64,000 nt of DNA, taken from contig NC_009445.1 of assembly GCF_000026145.1 (NCBI RefSeq), positions 4,154,001 to 4,218,000 on the forward strand. Reading direction: 5' to 3'. Made by a program: the position numbers and the translations under genes. The notes beneath the pieces are model-generated. The model searched no databases. It was not told where the DNA came from and was given only the letters and a program-made list of their open reading frames with translations. Source of the stretch: Bradyrhizobium sp. ORS 278 (GTDB lineage Bacteria > Pseudomonadota > Alphaproteobacteria > Rhizobiales > Xanthobacteraceae). Positions 34,507 through 45,498 of this stretch are shown here, piece after piece (within the stretch, counting starts at the first letter, position 1; every line of letters starts with the position of its first letter).

Positions 34507-37257
34507 TCATTCGCCGTTCGCGCCCTCAGTCCCATTCGCGCCATTGCCGTTCTCCGCCTCCTCGCCGATGTGCTCGACCGAGACGACGTGCTCATCGTCG
34601 GCGGTGTTGAACACGATCACGCCCTGAGTGGAGCGGCCGGCGATGCGGATGCCGTCGACGGGGCAGCGGATCAGCTGCCCCTTGTCGGTCACCAGCATGA
34701 TCTGGTCGCTGTCCTCGACCGGGAATGAGGCGACCAGCTTGCCGTTGCGGTTGTTGACCGACATCGCCACGATGCCTTTGCCGCCGCGGCCCGTCGTGCG
34801 GTACTCGTATGACGAGGTGCGCTTGCCGTAGCCGTTGACCGAGACGGTCAGCACCACCTGCTCCTGCGCCGACATCTCGACATAGCGCTCCTGCGACAGC
34901 TGGATCGCGCCCGCCGCCGCCTCCTCGCCCTCGGTTTCGACCGGCTCCTCGGCCGCCGTTTCACCCGACATCGCCCGGCGCATCTTCAGATACGCGGTCC
35001 GCTCGTCCGACGTGGTCTCGACATGGCGCAGGATCGTCAGCGAGATCAGCTTGTCGCCTTCGGCGAGCGCGATGCCGCGCACGCCCATCGAGGTGCGGCC
35101 CGTGAACACGCGCACGTCGGTGACGGGGAAGCGGATGCACTGGCCGCCGGCGGCGGTCAGCAGCACGTCGTCACGCTCGGTGCAGATCTGGACGTTGACG
35201 ATCTCCTCGCCCTCGTCGAGCTTCATCGCGATGATGCCGGAGCGGCGGACGTCGACGAAATCCGACAGCTTGTTGCGCCGGACGTTGCCGCCGGTCGTGG
35301 CGAACATCACGTCGAGATTCGCCCAGGAGGATTCATCCTCCGGCAGCGGCATGATCGTGGTGATGCGCTCGCCCTGCTCCAGCGGCAGGATGTTGATCAG
35401 CGCCTTGCCGCGGCCGTTGGGGGCTGCGATCGGCAGCCGCCAGACCTTCTCCTTGTAGACCTGGCCGCGCGACGAGAAGAACAGCACCGGCGTATGCGTC
35501 GAGGCCACGAACAGCCGGCTGACGAAATCCTCCTCGCGCGTCTGCATGCCCGTGCGGCCCTTGCCGCCGCGGCGCTGCGCGCGATAGGCCGACAGCGGCA
35601 CACGCTTGGTGTAGCCGGCATGCGACACGGTCACGACCATGTCCTCACGCTGGATCAGGTCCTCGTCCTCCATCTCGCCTTCCTGCTCGGCGATGACGGT
35701 GCGGCGTGGAGTGGCGAACTCGGCCTTGATGGCCGACAGCTCGGTCTTGACGATGTCCTGCACCCGCGCGCGCGAGCGCAGGATGTCGAGATAGTCGGCG
35801 ATCTCGACCGCGAGCTTGTCGAGTTCGTCGGAGATCTCCTCGCGGCCCAGCGCAGTGAGACGCTGCAGGCGCAGGTCGAGAATGGCCTTGGCCTGCTCGA
35901 GCGACAGCCGCGCGGTGCCGTCCGGATTGATGCGGTGGCGCGGATCGTCGATCAAGGTGATCATCGCCGCGACGTCCTGTGCCGGCCAGTCGCGCGACAT
36001 CAGGGTTTCGCGCGCCGTGTTCGGATCGGGCGAGGTCCGGATGACGCGGATGATCTCGTCGATGTTGGCGACCGCGATCGCGAGGCCGACCAGGATGTGG
36101 GCGCGGTCACGTGCCTTGTTGAGCAGGAACTTGGTCCGCCGCGTCACCACCTGTTCGCGGAAGGCCACGAACACTTGCAGCAGATCCTTGAGGTTCATGG
36201 TCTGCGGACGACCACCATCCAGCGCCACCATGTTGGCGCCGAAATTGGTCTGCAGCGGCGTGAACTTGTAGAGCTGGTTCAGCACCACGTCCGGCACGGC
36301 GTCGCGCTTGAGCTCGACGACCACGCGGAAACCGTCGCGGTCGGATTCGTCGCGCAGGTCGGAGATGCCCTCGATCTTCTTCTCGCGCACCAATTCGGCG
36401 ATGCGCTCGACCATCGAGGCCTTGTTGACCTGATACGGGATCTCCGTGATCAGGATCGCCTCGCGGTCCTTGCGGATGGTGTCGATCGTCACCTTGCCGC
36501 GCATCACGATCGAGCCGCGGCCGGTGTGGTAGGCCGAGCGGATGCCGGCGCGGCCGAGGATGATGCCGCCGGTCGGGAAGTCCGGCCCCGGAATGATCTG
36601 GTTGAGCTCGTCGATCGACAGCGCCGGATTGTCGGTCAGCGCGATGCAGGCGTCGATGACCTCGCCGAGATTGTGCGGCGGAATGTTGGTCGCCATGCCC
36701 ACGGCGATGCCGCCGGCGCCGTTGACGAGCAGGTTCGGAAACTTCGCCGGCAGCACCGACGGCTCCTTTTCGGAGCTGTCGTAGTTCGGCTGGAAGTCGA
36801 CGGTGTCCTTGTCGAGATCGTCGAGCAGCGACTGCGCGATCTTGGTCAGGCGGGATTCCGTGTAGCGCATCGCCGCCGGCATGTCGCCGTCGACCGAGCC
36901 GAAATTGCCCTGGCCGTCGATCAGCGGCACGCGCATCGAGAAGTCCTGCGCCATGCGGACCAGCGCGCCATAGACCGACTGGTCGCCGTGCGGATGATAT
37001 TTACCGATGACGTCGCCGACGGTGCGGGCCGACTTGCGGTACGGCTTGTTCCACTCGAAGCCGTTCTCATACATGCCGTAGAGGATGCGCCGGTGCACCG
37101 GCTTCAGGCCGTCGCGCGCATCGGGCAGCGCCCGCGCCACGATCACGCTCATCGCGTAATCGAGGTAGGAGCGTTTCATCTCATCGAGGATGGAGACGGG
37201 ACGAATGTCGGAAGGTCCGCCCGGCTCTCCGGGCTTCTCATCTTCTTTATCGGACAA
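34507..37257 (-). CDS. gyrA: DNA gyrase subunit A
   Basis: 916 residues. The subunit breaks and rejoins DNA: catalytic Tyr132 in [11 protein letters not shown], then a C-terminal domain with six beta-pinwheel blades and the GyrA box QRRGGKG ([12 protein letters not shown]). The start appears to be TTG 37257; the in-frame upstream sequence has no ATG or GTG before a stop, and there is no evident ribosome site. The quinolone region reads [15 protein letters not shown], with Gln93 and Gly97 where E. coli has Ser83 and Asp87. The acidic Gly/Asn tail is typical of alphaproteobacteria. Confidence 0.95.
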   Translation of the reverse strand: MSDKEDEKPGEPGGPSDIRPVSILDEMKRSYLDYAMSVIVARALPDARDGLKPVHRRILYGMYENGFEWNKPYRKSARTVGDVIGKYHPHGDQSVYGALVRMAQDFSMRVPLIDGQGNFGSVDGDMPAAMRYTESRLTKIAQSLLDDLDKDTVDFQPNYDSSEKEPSVLPAKFPNLLVNGAGGIAVGMATNIPPHNLGEVIDACIALTDNPALSIDELNQIIPGPDFPTGGIILGRAGIRSAYHTGRGSIVMRGKVTIDTIRKDREAILITEIPYQVNKASMVERIAELVREKKIEGISDLRDESDRDGFRVVVELKRDAVPDVVLNQLYKFTPLQTNFGANMVALDGGRPQTMNLKDLLQVFVAFREQVVTRRTKFLLNKARDRAHILVGLAIAVANIDEIIRVIRTSPDPNTARETLMSRDWPAQDVAAMITLIDDPRHRINPDGTARLSLEQAKAILDLRLQRLTALGREEISDELDKLAVEIADYLDILRSRARVQDIVKTELSAIKAEFATPRRTVIAEQEGEMEDEDLIQREDMVVTVSHAGYTKRVPLSAYRAQRRGGKGRTGMQTREEDFVSRLFVASTHTPVLFFSSRGQVYKEKVWRLPIAAPNGRGKALINILPLEQGERITTIMPLPEDESSWANLDVMFATTGGNVRRNKLSDFVDVRRSGIIAMKLDEGEEIVNVQICTERDDVLLTAAGGQCIRFPVTDVRVFTGRTSMGVRGIALAEGDKLISLTILRHVETTSDERTAYLKMRRAMSGETAAEEPVETEGEEAAAGAIQLSQERYVEMSAQEQVVLTVSVNGYGKRTSSYEYRTTGRGGKGIVAMSVNNRNGKLVASFPVEDSDQIMLVTDKGQLIRCPVDGIRIAGRSTQGVIVFNTADDEHVVSVEHIGEEAENGNGANGTEGANGE

Positions 37258-37570
37258 AGGGGATACCGGTCGGTTTTGGCACGCGAAAATCGCTCGGAAT
37301 CATATAGCGCATCGCGTCACGTCAGGCCACCCCTTGACGCCCCCGCACGAAGGATTTTTTGGCCGCATTTCCAGCAACTTAACGAGATCTTACGCTGCGA
37401 CCGACGGTGACCCGGAGGGCTCGCGCGAACTGGACTTCAGCGGTGCCGCGGCAGGCGTTTTTCCGGCTCCGCGCAGCGGTTGCAGAGAGGCCTTGCGGGG
37501 GCGCACGGGAGCCGTTGATTTTGCAGCAAAATCCGTTTGTCCGGCGAGACGATCGCGCGAACCGGGCTCG
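37258..37570. other. Non-coding gap between the gyrA start and the LysR stop
   Basis: 313 bp. The AT-rich part next to gyrA (37270-37400) presumably holds the gyrA promoter; I could not assign boxes. No gene seen. Confidence 0.4.
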
Positions 37571-38464
37571 TCATCCGCGACAGCGAAGCGCGTCGACCAG
37601 CACCGTGAACGCAGATGTGGGCTGCCGGCGGCTCGGAAAATACAGATGATAGCCGGCAAACGGCGCGCACCAGTCCTCCAGGACGCGAACGAGTTTGCCC
37701 TTCGCAAGATCGTCCCGGACCTGATCCTCGGGCAGATAAGCGAGCCCGAGCCCGGCGCGCACCGCATTCATTCGCATCGTGATGTTGTTGAACACCAGTT
37801 GCCCGTCGACGCGCACCTTCAGCGTGCGTCCGCGCTTTTCGAACTCCCACGCATAGATCCCTCCCAGGGTCGGAAGCCGGATGTTGATGCAATTGTGCTC
37901 CGTGAGATCCTGCGGCCTCCGCGGCCGCGCCCGCACGGCGAAATAGGCCGGTGAGCCCACCACGGCCATGCGCAGGTCCGGCCCGATCCTGACGGCGATC
38001 ATGTCCTTGGCGACCTGCTCGCCGAGCCGCACCCCCGCGTCGAATCTCTCGGCGACGATGTCGGTCAGCCCATAGTCGGTCACGACCTCAACCTTGATGT
38101 CCGGATAGACCGGAAGCAGCTTTCTCAGCGCCGGCCAGAGCACGGAGTCGGCGGCATGCTCGCCCGCCGTGATCCGGATCGTTCCGGCCGGCTTGTCGCG
38201 CAATTCGCTCAAGCCGGCCAGTTCCGTTTCGATCTCATCGAACCGCGGCCCGATGCTCCGCAGCAGGCGTTCGCCTGCAGCCGTCGGCGCGACGCTGCGC
38301 GTCGTGCGCGCCAGCAGCCGCACGCCGAGCCGGGCCTCGAGGTTGCGAAGGGAATGGCTGAGCGCCGACTGGCTGATGCCGAGCCGGGCAGCCGCCCGCG
38401 TGAAGCTTCCCTCGCGGGCGACGGCGAGGAAACCGAGCACGTCGTTCAGGTTCTCGCGCAGCAT
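37571..38464 (-). CDS. LysR-family transcription regulator
   Basis: 297 residues. N-terminal winged helix (4-62) with FLAVAREGSFTRAAARLGIS and QSALSHSLRNLEARLGVRLL, then a LysR substrate-binding domain (about 90-290, DIKVEVVTDYGLTDIVAERF). It closely resembles the group annotated as regulators of aldo/keto reductases. It diverges from the aldo/keto reductase gene across a 136-bp gap, the usual arrangement for a LysR regulator and its target. Confidence 0.9.
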   Translation of the reverse strand: MLRENLNDVLGFLAVAREGSFTRAAARLGISQSALSHSLRNLEARLGVRLLARTTRSVAPTAAGERLLRSIGPRFDEIETELAGLSELRDKPAGTIRITAGEHAADSVLWPALRKLLPVYPDIKVEVVTDYGLTDIVAERFDAGVRLGEQVAKDMIAVRIGPDLRMAVVGSPAYFAVRARPRRPQDLTEHNCINIRLPTLGGIYAWEFEKRGRTLKVRVDGQLVFNNITMRMNAVRAGLGLAYLPEDQVRDDLAKGKLVRVLEDWCAPFAGYHLYFPSRRQPTSAFTVLVDALRCRG

Positions 38465-38507
38465 TCATGAGCTCATTTCATAAAACCATGCGCGTTCTAG
38501 CATCTAA

Positions 38508-39596
<1,089 letters not shown>

Positions 39597-39723
39597 CGCG
39601 CTTCACCAAAACGGCCGGGCGCTCCGTGAGCGCCCGAAGCCACTCCTCGTCAACGCACGATCGACAGCGCGTCGCCTGCAGCTTCACGGACATTTCGCCT
39701 TCGGGTTCAAGGCGCGCCCTGAT

Positions 39724-40221
39724 TCAGAACGGAATGTCGTCGTCCATGTCGCTGTTGCGGCTCGCGGCCGCCATCGGACGGCGCGGCGCCGGCGCTGACG
39801 ACGACGGGCTGCTCATGCCGAAATCGCCGCCACCCATGTCGTCGGCGAAATTGCCGCCACCACCACCGCCGCGGCCACCGAGCATCGTCAGGGTCGAATT
39901 GAAGCCCTGCAGCACGACCTCGGTCGAGTACTTCTCGACGCCGCTCTGGTCGGTCCATTTGCGGGTCTGCAGCGCGCCCTCGATATACACCGTGGAGCCC
40001 TTCTTGAGATACTGCTCGGCGACCTTGCAGAGACCTTCATTGAAGATCACCACGCGGTGCCACTCGGTCTTTTCCTTGCGCTCGCCGGTGTTCTTGTCCC
40101 GCCACGTCTCCGACGTCGCGATGCTCAGATTGGCGATCGGCCGACCATCCTGAGTGCGCCGGATCTCCGGGTCCTTGCCGAGATTGCCGACCAGAATCAC
40201 CTTGTTCACGCTACCCGCCAT
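39724..40221 (-). CDS. ssb: Single-stranded DNA-binding protein
   Basis: 165 residues. OB-fold [39 protein letters not shown] and [18 protein letters not shown], a Gly/Ser/Pro-rich linker, and the acidic tip DMDDDIPF that recruits replication and repair partners. ATG 40221 is used rather than the GTG one codon earlier. A LexA box lies 163 bp upstream, and uvrA, its usual divergent neighbour, is 7 kb away behind a cluster of other genes. Confidence 0.96.
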   Translation of the reverse strand: MAGSVNKVILVGNLGKDPEIRRTQDGRPIANLSIATSETWRDKNTGERKEKTEWHRVVIFNEGLCKVAEQYLKKGSTVYIEGALQTRKWTDQSGVEKYSTEVVLQGFNSTLTMLGGRGGGGGGNFADDMGGGDFGMSSPSSSAPAPRRPMAAASRNSDMDDDIPF

Positions 40222-40383
40222 CACACTCTCCCGCGGTTTTCATCAATCACCGGACCGGTCCTGCCGACCGGCCGCATGGCGCGAGGTGGCTAACCCTTCC
40301 TCTCGGGCCGGACCCTATACGGTTGCCGCGCCAGCCACCGACTTTCTCGCTGCTTATCCACATATAGCAATCCGGCGTGCATC

Positions 40384-40398
40384 GTTCCAGTTTTGTTC
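40384..40398 (-). promoter_or_regulatory. LexA (SOS) box for ssb
   Basis: GTTCCAGTTTTGTTC, i.e. GAAC-N7-GAAC on the ssb strand, an exact match to the alphaproteobacterial LexA consensus. Confidence 0.7.
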
Positions 40399-40432
40399 GC
40401 AAAAACAAGCTCACAACCAAAGGGCGAATTTC

Positions 40433-40460
40433 ATGGAACCTTATGGAACCCAATGGAACC
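40433..40460 (+). promoter_or_regulatory. Three ATGGAACC direct repeats at 10-bp spacing
   Basis: ATGGAACC at 40433, 40443 and 40453, followed by GTTCC and GGAACC at 40465-40481. A spacing of one helical turn puts the copies on one face of the DNA, as for cooperative binding. Located 234-261 bp before the first barrel gene. Confidence 0.45.
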
Positions 40461-40693
40461 GCAAGTTCCGCGAACGGAACCTCGAAAAAGTTCCCCAAAT
40501 CACGAAAAAGCGATTAACTTTCATTAACTTAGTCTGCCTCACATCCTCCCAGCCTGTGGCTTTTGGGAGACGGTATCCAGGGTTGAATCGCGTATATTTG
40601 CGGATGGATTGAGGCCGCCCAAGGCGGTCGCGCCACCTCACAGACGAGCGCCTCCGGGGACGAATTCGGGGCGCCCAACGCGGGAGACTTGGG

Positions 40694-41446
40694 ATGAAAA
40701 AAATCTTTCTTGGCGCCGTCAGCTTGATGGCCTTGGGGGCGCTGGCCCCCGCCGGAGCCGCCGATCTGGCCGCCCGCCCCTACACCAAGGCACCGGTCAT
40801 GGCGCCGGCGCCACTTCCGACCTGGGCCGGCTTGTATCTCGGTTTGCAGGGCGGTGGCGGCTGGGGCCGCAGCGATGAGACCTTCTTCGGTGGTCCCAAT
40901 GCCGTCGGCTTTGCCGGCACGCAGCGCTACGACATCAACGGCGGCTTCGCCGGTGGCGTGATCGGCTACAACTGGCAGGTCGACAACATCGTGTTCGGCC
41001 TCGAAGGCGACTATCACTGGGCCGACATCAGCGGCCGGTCGACCGAGATCAACCTCGGCGCAGGCGACACCTACTTCACCAAGCTGCGCGGCTTCGGCGA
41101 CATCAAGGGCCGGCTCGGCTGGGCTGCGGGTCCGGCGCTGTTCTTCGTCAGCGGCGGCGCCGCGGTCGGCGATCTGCAGCACCGCTACGATGCCGGCCTG
41201 TTCGGTCCCGCCTTCTCCGCGTCGCAGAGCGATTGGCGCTGGGGTTGGACGATCGGTGCCGGCGCCGAATACATGTTCGCCCAGAACTGGTCCGCCAAGG
41301 TCGAGTACAACTATCTCGATTTCGGCAAGAGCACGCTGCAGTACACGCCTGTGGCGGCCAACCGCTCCGAATGGAACGACACCGTCCACACCGTCAAGGT
41401 CGGCGTCTCCTACCACTTCGGTGGCCCGGGCGTGTCGCGCTACTGA
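40694..41446 (+). CDS. Omp25/31-like outer membrane beta-barrel 1
   Basis: 250 residues. Signal peptide (MKKIFLGAVSLMALGALAPA, cut at GAA), then DLAARPYTKAP, WAGLYLGLQGGGGWGRSD and an eight-strand-type barrel with alternating residues (GGVIGYNWQVDNIVFGLEGD, KVEYNYLDFGKS). Family members are structural small porin-like proteins of the rhizobial outer membrane. It ends VSYHFGGPGVSRY. No Cys pair in loop 1, unlike the next three copies. Followed by an intrinsic terminator. Confidence 0.85.
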   Translation: MKKIFLGAVSLMALGALAPAGAADLAARPYTKAPVMAPAPLPTWAGLYLGLQGGGGWGRSDETFFGGPNAVGFAGTQRYDINGGFAGGVIGYNWQVDNIVFGLEGDYHWADISGRSTEINLGAGDTYFTKLRGFGDIKGRLGWAAGPALFFVSGGAAVGDLQHRYDAGLFGPAFSASQSDWRWGWTIGAGAEYMFAQNWSAKVEYNYLDFGKSTLQYTPVAANRSEWNDTVHTVKVGVSYHFGGPGVSRY

Positions 41447-41471
41447 TCGCTCGCAGAGCGCGAATATGTCG

Positions 41472-41500
41472 AAAGGCCGGCCTCGCGCCGGCCTTTTTTT
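41472..41500 (+). terminator. Intrinsic terminator after barrel gene 1
   Basis: AAAGGCCGGC-CTCGC-GCCGGCCTTT followed by TTTT. Confidence 0.9.
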
Positions 41501-41640
41501 GCGTGAGGAAACCGGCACTTGCTGGCCAGCTGTGTCGTTTGGGTGACGGCTTTTTCCGGCGGAAGGGGCTATCAAGGCCCCGCGGGTGGGCGTTGGTGAG
41601 TGTGTGCGTGCGGGCGTCGGACTTGGTTTTGGGGACTGCG

Positions 41641-42396
41641 ATGAGAAGGCTGTTGCTGGGGGCGACAACTTCGCTGGCGCTGGGGTTGGCGCCGGCGATC
41701 GCAGCCGATTTGCCCGCGCGCACCTTCACCAAGGCGCCTGGAATGATCGCGACGATCTATGATTGGAGCGGCTTCTATCTCGGGCTGAACGCGGGTGGCG
41801 GCTCGGCCCGCACCTGCTGGACCAACAATGTGACCGTCGGGGGCGTCGCGGCGACAAATGCCGAGGGCTGCCATGACGCGACGGGTGCGCTCGCCGGCGG
41901 CCAGATCGGCTATCGCTGGCAGGCTGGCAGCTGGGTGTTCGGCGTCGAGGGGCAGGGCAACTGGGCCAACCTCAAGGGCAGCAACACCAGCCAGCTCGCG
42001 CCGGCCGTGACCAATCAGACCAAGGTCAACGGCGTCGGCCTGCTCACCGGCCAGATCGGCTATGCCTGGAACAACGTGCTCTGGTACGTGAAAGGCGGCG
42101 CCGCGGTCGCCGGTGAAAAGTACAACGGTCTCGCCACGGCCACCGGCACGGCGTTCGACCAGGCGAGCGCGACCCGCTGGGGCGCGACCGTCGGCACTGG
42201 CGTCGAGGTCGGCTTCGCCAAGAACTGGTCCGTGGGTGCCGAGTACGAGCACATCTTCATGGGCAACAAGAACCTGAACTTCTCAGGCATTCCCGCAGGC
42301 GCCGCGACCCGCAACGATACGGTCGGTCAGGACGCCGACATGGCGACCGTCCGCGTGAATTATCGCTGGGGCGGTCCGGTGGTTTCCAAGCATTGA
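41641..42396 (+). CDS. Omp25/31-like outer membrane beta-barrel 2
   Basis: 251 residues. Signal peptide MRRLLLGATTSLALGLAPAI, then ADLPARTFTKAPG, DWSGFYLGLNAGGGSARTCW, a second Cys in AEGCHDATGALAGGQIGYRW, and barrel strands to the end RVNYRWGGPVVSKH. The two Cys in the first external loop are shared with barrels 3 and 4 and could form a disulfide. The frame is open far upstream through the previous gene's antisense-like region; ATG 41641 starts the signal peptide. No clear terminator follows. Confidence 0.85.
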   Translation: MRRLLLGATTSLALGLAPAIAADLPARTFTKAPGMIATIYDWSGFYLGLNAGGGSARTCWTNNVTVGGVAATNAEGCHDATGALAGGQIGYRWQAGSWVFGVEGQGNWANLKGSNTSQLAPAVTNQTKVNGVGLLTGQIGYAWNNVLWYVKGGAAVAGEKYNGLATATGTAFDQASATRWGATVGTGVEVGFAKNWSVGAEYEHIFMGNKNLNFSGIPAGAATRNDTVGQDADMATVRVNYRWGGPVVSKH

Positions 42397-42710
42397 GACA
42401 TTGAGTTTGAACGGTTCGCGCGTGGTGCTCCTTTTCGTCGGCGCTGGGTCCTCGCGCCTGCGTGCTGCTCAGTCGGCTCCAAAATCGACGATCTCGGCGG
42501 CCTGATTCGACGCCTGCCGGCGCGAGCCCGTGTCATGAGCTGCCCGCCCCTCCCGTTTACGACCGCCTAACCAAGATCAGCACATCCCACCACGGCGCGA
42601 TGGAAGGTCACCGCTTTGGAAATGAGTCTTTCCTACAACAACGGCAGGCCCGCACGCAGGCCGGATCGGAGGGATCCGGTGCCGGGCATTTTGGGACTGG
42701 GGAGAGACGA
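42397..42710. other. Gap between barrel genes 2 and 3
   Basis: 314 bp without a gene. A GGATCGGAGGGATCC inverted motif lies near 42663-42677, and a strong ribosome site GGGGAGAGACGA precedes the next ATG. No intrinsic terminator seen, unlike the other gaps in the array. Confidence 0.4.
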
Positions 42711-43496
42711 ATGCAGAAGACTGCTCTGATCACCACGGCGAGCGTTGCGTTGCTCGGATTGGCTCCGGCATCGGCAGCCGACTTCGCTACGCGCCCCTAT
42801 GGCAAGGCGCCGCCGCCGGCCTATGTCACGCCGCTGCCGAGTTGGGCCGGTTTCTACCTCGGCCTCAACGGCGGCGCCGACTGGAGCCGCAATTGCTGGA
42901 CCCTGAATAACGTCGGCGGCGTGCCGGTTGCACCGAGACAATCCGAGGGCTGCCACAATGCGTCCAGCGGACTGATCGGTGGCCAGGTCGGCTATCGCTG
43001 GCAGGCCGCGAGCTGGGTGTTTGGCCTCGAGGCCCAAGGCAATTGGACCGACCTGAAATCGTCGAACGCCAGCACAGCCGCGCTGGCGGCCGGCATCACC
43101 AACACGACAAAGACTGACGCCATCGGCCTGTTCACCGGCCAGGTCGGCTACGCCTGGGACAACGTGCTCTGGTACGTGAAGGGCGGCGCGGCGGTCGCGC
43201 ACAACAAATACACCGGCACCGCGAATGCCGCCGCGCCGGTCGCCGTCGGCACCCTGCTGGATTCGGCCAGCGAGACTCGCTGGGGCGGCACCGTCGGCAC
43301 CGGTGTCGAGTACGGCTTTGCGCCGAACTGGTCGGTCGCAGTCGAGTACGACCACCTGTTCATGGGATCACGCGACATCAGCTTTCCGGCGACCGCGAAC
43401 GTCAACTCCCGCATCGACACGATCAAGCAGGACATCGACATCGCCACGGTCCGCGTGAACTATCGATTCGGCGCGACGGGAGCGACGCGCTACTGA
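42711..43496 (+). CDS. Omp25/31-like outer membrane beta-barrel 3
   Basis: 261 residues. Signal peptide MQKTALITTASVALLGLAPA, then SAADFATRPYGKAPPPA, SWAGFYLGLNGGADWSRNCW, the partner Cys in SEGCHNASSGLIGGQVGYRW, and a barrel closely similar to barrels 2 and 4 (LFTGQVGYAWDNVLWYVKGG). Preceded by TGGGGAGAGACGA and followed by a terminator, so an independent unit. Confidence 0.85.
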   Translation: MQKTALITTASVALLGLAPASAADFATRPYGKAPPPAYVTPLPSWAGFYLGLNGGADWSRNCWTLNNVGGVPVAPRQSEGCHNASSGLIGGQVGYRWQAASWVFGLEAQGNWTDLKSSNASTAALAAGITNTTKTDAIGLFTGQVGYAWDNVLWYVKGGAAVAHNKYTGTANAAAPVAVGTLLDSASETRWGGTVGTGVEYGFAPNWSVAVEYDHLFMGSRDISFPATANVNSRIDTIKQDIDIATVRVNYRFGATGATRY

Positions 43497-43524
43497 CGCT
43501 GCGTCATCCCGCCGCAGTTGCGAC

Positions 43525-43550
43525 AAGGCCGGCATCGCGCCGGCCTTTTT
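43525..43550 (+). terminator. Intrinsic terminator after barrel gene 3
   Basis: AAGGCCGGC-ATCGC-GCCGGCCTT followed by TTT; the stem sequence is nearly the same as that after barrel 1. Confidence 0.9.
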
Positions 43551-43710
43551 CGTGTCCAGAGCCCGGCATCGACGCGGCTATTTTGTGTTAAATATTTGAT
43601 TTATCTCGCTTTTTCGCCGCTGTGGCCGGTACGTTACAGCCTCTCCGGGTTGGCCTGTGTATGAACATTTCATCGCTAGTCAGTTCAACGACCCCCGGGG
43701 GAGACATTCG

Positions 43711-44439
43711 ATGAAGAAGTTGCTTGTGATCACGACGGCCCTCGTCGGCATCGCAACCGCGACGTCCGCGTCGGCGGCCGATCTGGCCGCCCGGCCTTAC
43801 ACCAAGGCGCCGCCGGCCATCGTCGCCATCAACGACTGGAGCGGTTTCTATCTCGGCATCAACGGCGGTTATGGCTCGAGCCGCAATTGCTGGACGCTGG
43901 TGAACGGCCCGGCCGAGGGTTGCCACAACGCCACCGGCGGCACCGTCGGCGGCCAGTTCGGCTATCGCTGGCAGATGGGTCAGGTCGTGTTCGGCCTGGA
44001 GGCGCAGGGCAACTGGGCCGATCTCACCGGCAACAACGTCACGCCCGTGTTCGCGCCCGATCGCAACCGCACCAAGCTCACCGCTTTCGGCCTGTTTACC
44101 GGCCAGATCGGCTATTCCTTCGGCGACACCCTGCTCTACGCCAAGGGCGGCGCGGCCGTGACCGACACCAGGTACGAGATCTTTTCCGGCGTGATCAACA
44201 CCGTGCTCGCCGCCACGACCGTGCACAAATGGGGCGCGTCCGTGGGCGCCGGCGTCGAATACGCCTTTGCGCCGAGCTGGTCGGTGGGCTTCGAGTACGA
44301 CCATCTGTTCATGGGCAACACCAACGTCCCCTTCCAGGGCGCCGTCTTCGCCCAGACCGACAGGATCAAGCAGGACGTCGACCTGTTCACGGCACGCATC
44401 AACTACCGCTTCGGCGGTCCCGTCGTCGCCAAATACTGA
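43711..44439 (+). CDS. Omp25/31-like outer membrane beta-barrel 4
   Basis: 242 residues. ATG 43711 begins the signal peptide MKKLLVITTALVGIATATSA; mature protein starts AADLAARPYTKAPPA. DWSGFYLGINGGYGSSRNCW and AEGCHNATGGTVGGQFGYRW supply the conserved Cys pair. Ends INYRFGGPVVAKY. GGGGGAGACATTCG gives the ribosome site. Own terminator downstream. Confidence 0.85.
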   Translation: MKKLLVITTALVGIATATSASAADLAARPYTKAPPAIVAINDWSGFYLGINGGYGSSRNCWTLVNGPAEGCHNATGGTVGGQFGYRWQMGQVVFGLEAQGNWADLTGNNVTPVFAPDRNRTKLTAFGLFTGQIGYSFGDTLLYAKGGAAVTDTRYEIFSGVINTVLAATTVHKWGASVGAGVEYAFAPSWSVGFEYDHLFMGNTNVPFQGAVFAQTDRIKQDVDLFTARINYRFGGPVVAKY

Positions 44440-44466
44440 TCGATCGGTTCGACAACCGAAAGTTCC

Positions 44467-44492
44467 AAGGGCCGGCGCAAGCCGGCCTTTTT
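44467..44492 (+). terminator. Intrinsic terminator after barrel gene 4
   Basis: AAGGGCCGGC-GCAA-GCCGGCCTTTTT. Confidence 0.9.
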
Positions 44493-44729
44493 GTTGCTCT
44501 GGAGCCACCTGTGCTGCCCCGCAACATGCGGAACCAAGCATTTGAGTTACATCAACAATCTGGAACTTGCCCGTAAAAACGCGGTTTCGCCGCGGGTGTG
44601 TCTTCAGGGTGACGGTAATCGGCTCGGAACCCGGCTATAGGATGACCCGTCAACTTGAACGGGTGAGTCTGTTTCGTGCGTACGAGCTTCGGTGCGACGC
44701 GGACTTCAAGGACTAAACTGGAGACAAGA

Positions 44730-45383
44730 ATGAAGAAGATCCTGCTTGCGACCGTGGCCCTGGCCGCCCTGGCCGCTCCCGCCGCCGCTGCCGATCTTGC
44801 CGCGCGTCCGACCTACACCAAGGCGCCGGTTCTCGCGCCTGTGCCGACTTGGGCCGGCTTCTACCTCGGTGCCTTCGGCGGCTATGCGACCACAGATAAT
44901 GGCGGCGTGCTGAGCCCGAAGGGCGGCTTCGCCGGTGGCACCATCGGCTACAACTGGCAGTCCGGCGCGTGGGTTTACGGCCTTGAGGCCGATGCAGCCT
45001 GGGCCGACATCAAGGACTCCGTTGGTGGCGTCGTTCCGGGCTTCGGCGCCGTCGGCATCGCCAGCAAGATCGACGCGACCGGCACCGCCCGTGGCCGGGT
45101 TGGTTACGCGTTCAACAACGTTCTGCTGTACGGCACCGGCGGTTACGCCTGGGCGAACAACAAGATCACGCTCTCGGCGCTCGGCGTCGGCGTCTCCGAC
45201 ACGCAGTTCCTGAGCGGCTGGACCGCTGGCGGCGGCGTCGAGGTGCTGTTCGCTCCGAAGTGGTCGGTGAAGGCCGAGTACCTCTACAAGAGCTTCGACG
45301 GCAAGACCTACTTCGGCGGCGCTCTTCCGACCGGCAACCTGAACCTGCACAGCGTTCAGGTCGGCGTGAACTATCACTTCTAA
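44730..45383 (+). CDS. Omp25/31-like outer membrane beta-barrel 5
   Basis: 217 residues, the shortest of the array. Signal peptide MKKILLATVALAALAAPAAA, then ADLAARPTYTKAPVLAPVPT, WAGFYLGAFGGYATTDNGG and a barrel ending VQVGVNYHF with the C-terminal Phe typical of outer membrane proteins. It lacks the loop-1 Cys pair, like barrel 1. CTGGAGACAAGA precedes the ATG; a terminator follows. Confidence 0.88.
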   Translation: MKKILLATVALAALAAPAAAADLAARPTYTKAPVLAPVPTWAGFYLGAFGGYATTDNGGVLSPKGGFAGGTIGYNWQSGAWVYGLEADAAWADIKDSVGGVVPGFGAVGIASKIDATGTARGRVGYAFNNVLLYGTGGYAWANNKITLSALGVGVSDTQFLSGWTAGGGVEVLFAPKWSVKAEYLYKSFDGKTYFGGALPTGNLNLHSVQVGVNYHF

Positions 45384-45410
45384 GACTTCGGCTTCCGGGC
45401 CAACGCACAG

Positions 45411-45444
45411 GCCTCCGCTCGCAAGGGCGGAGGCTTTTCTTTTT
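45411..45444 (+). terminator. Intrinsic terminator after barrel gene 5
   Basis: GCCTCCGC / GCGGAGGC stem with an 8-nt loop and TTTTCTTTTT tail, ending the array. Confidence 0.9.
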
Positions 45445-45498
45445 GACCGCCGCGACGGGGCTTCTTCGTTCTCCGGCCGCGCCGGTGCGGCGCCCTCC

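Larger units (their letters stand above)
40222..40693. other. Non-coding control region between ssb and the first barrel gene
   Basis: 472 bp, AT-richer than average, holding the LexA box (40384-40398), three in-phase ATGGAACC repeats (40433-40460) and a 10-bp direct repeat ATTAACTT (40513-40520, 40523-40530). Long open frames here have no ribosome site. Confidence 0.5.

Noticed and set aside
35023..37410. 795-codon open frame on +, antisense to gyrA
   Set aside because: gyrA is certain on -; this frame is a His/Arg/Asp-rich complement.
40512..40526. CtrA box before barrel gene 1 (TTAACTTTCATTAAC)
   Set aside because: The TTAA motifs are 6, not 7, bases apart.
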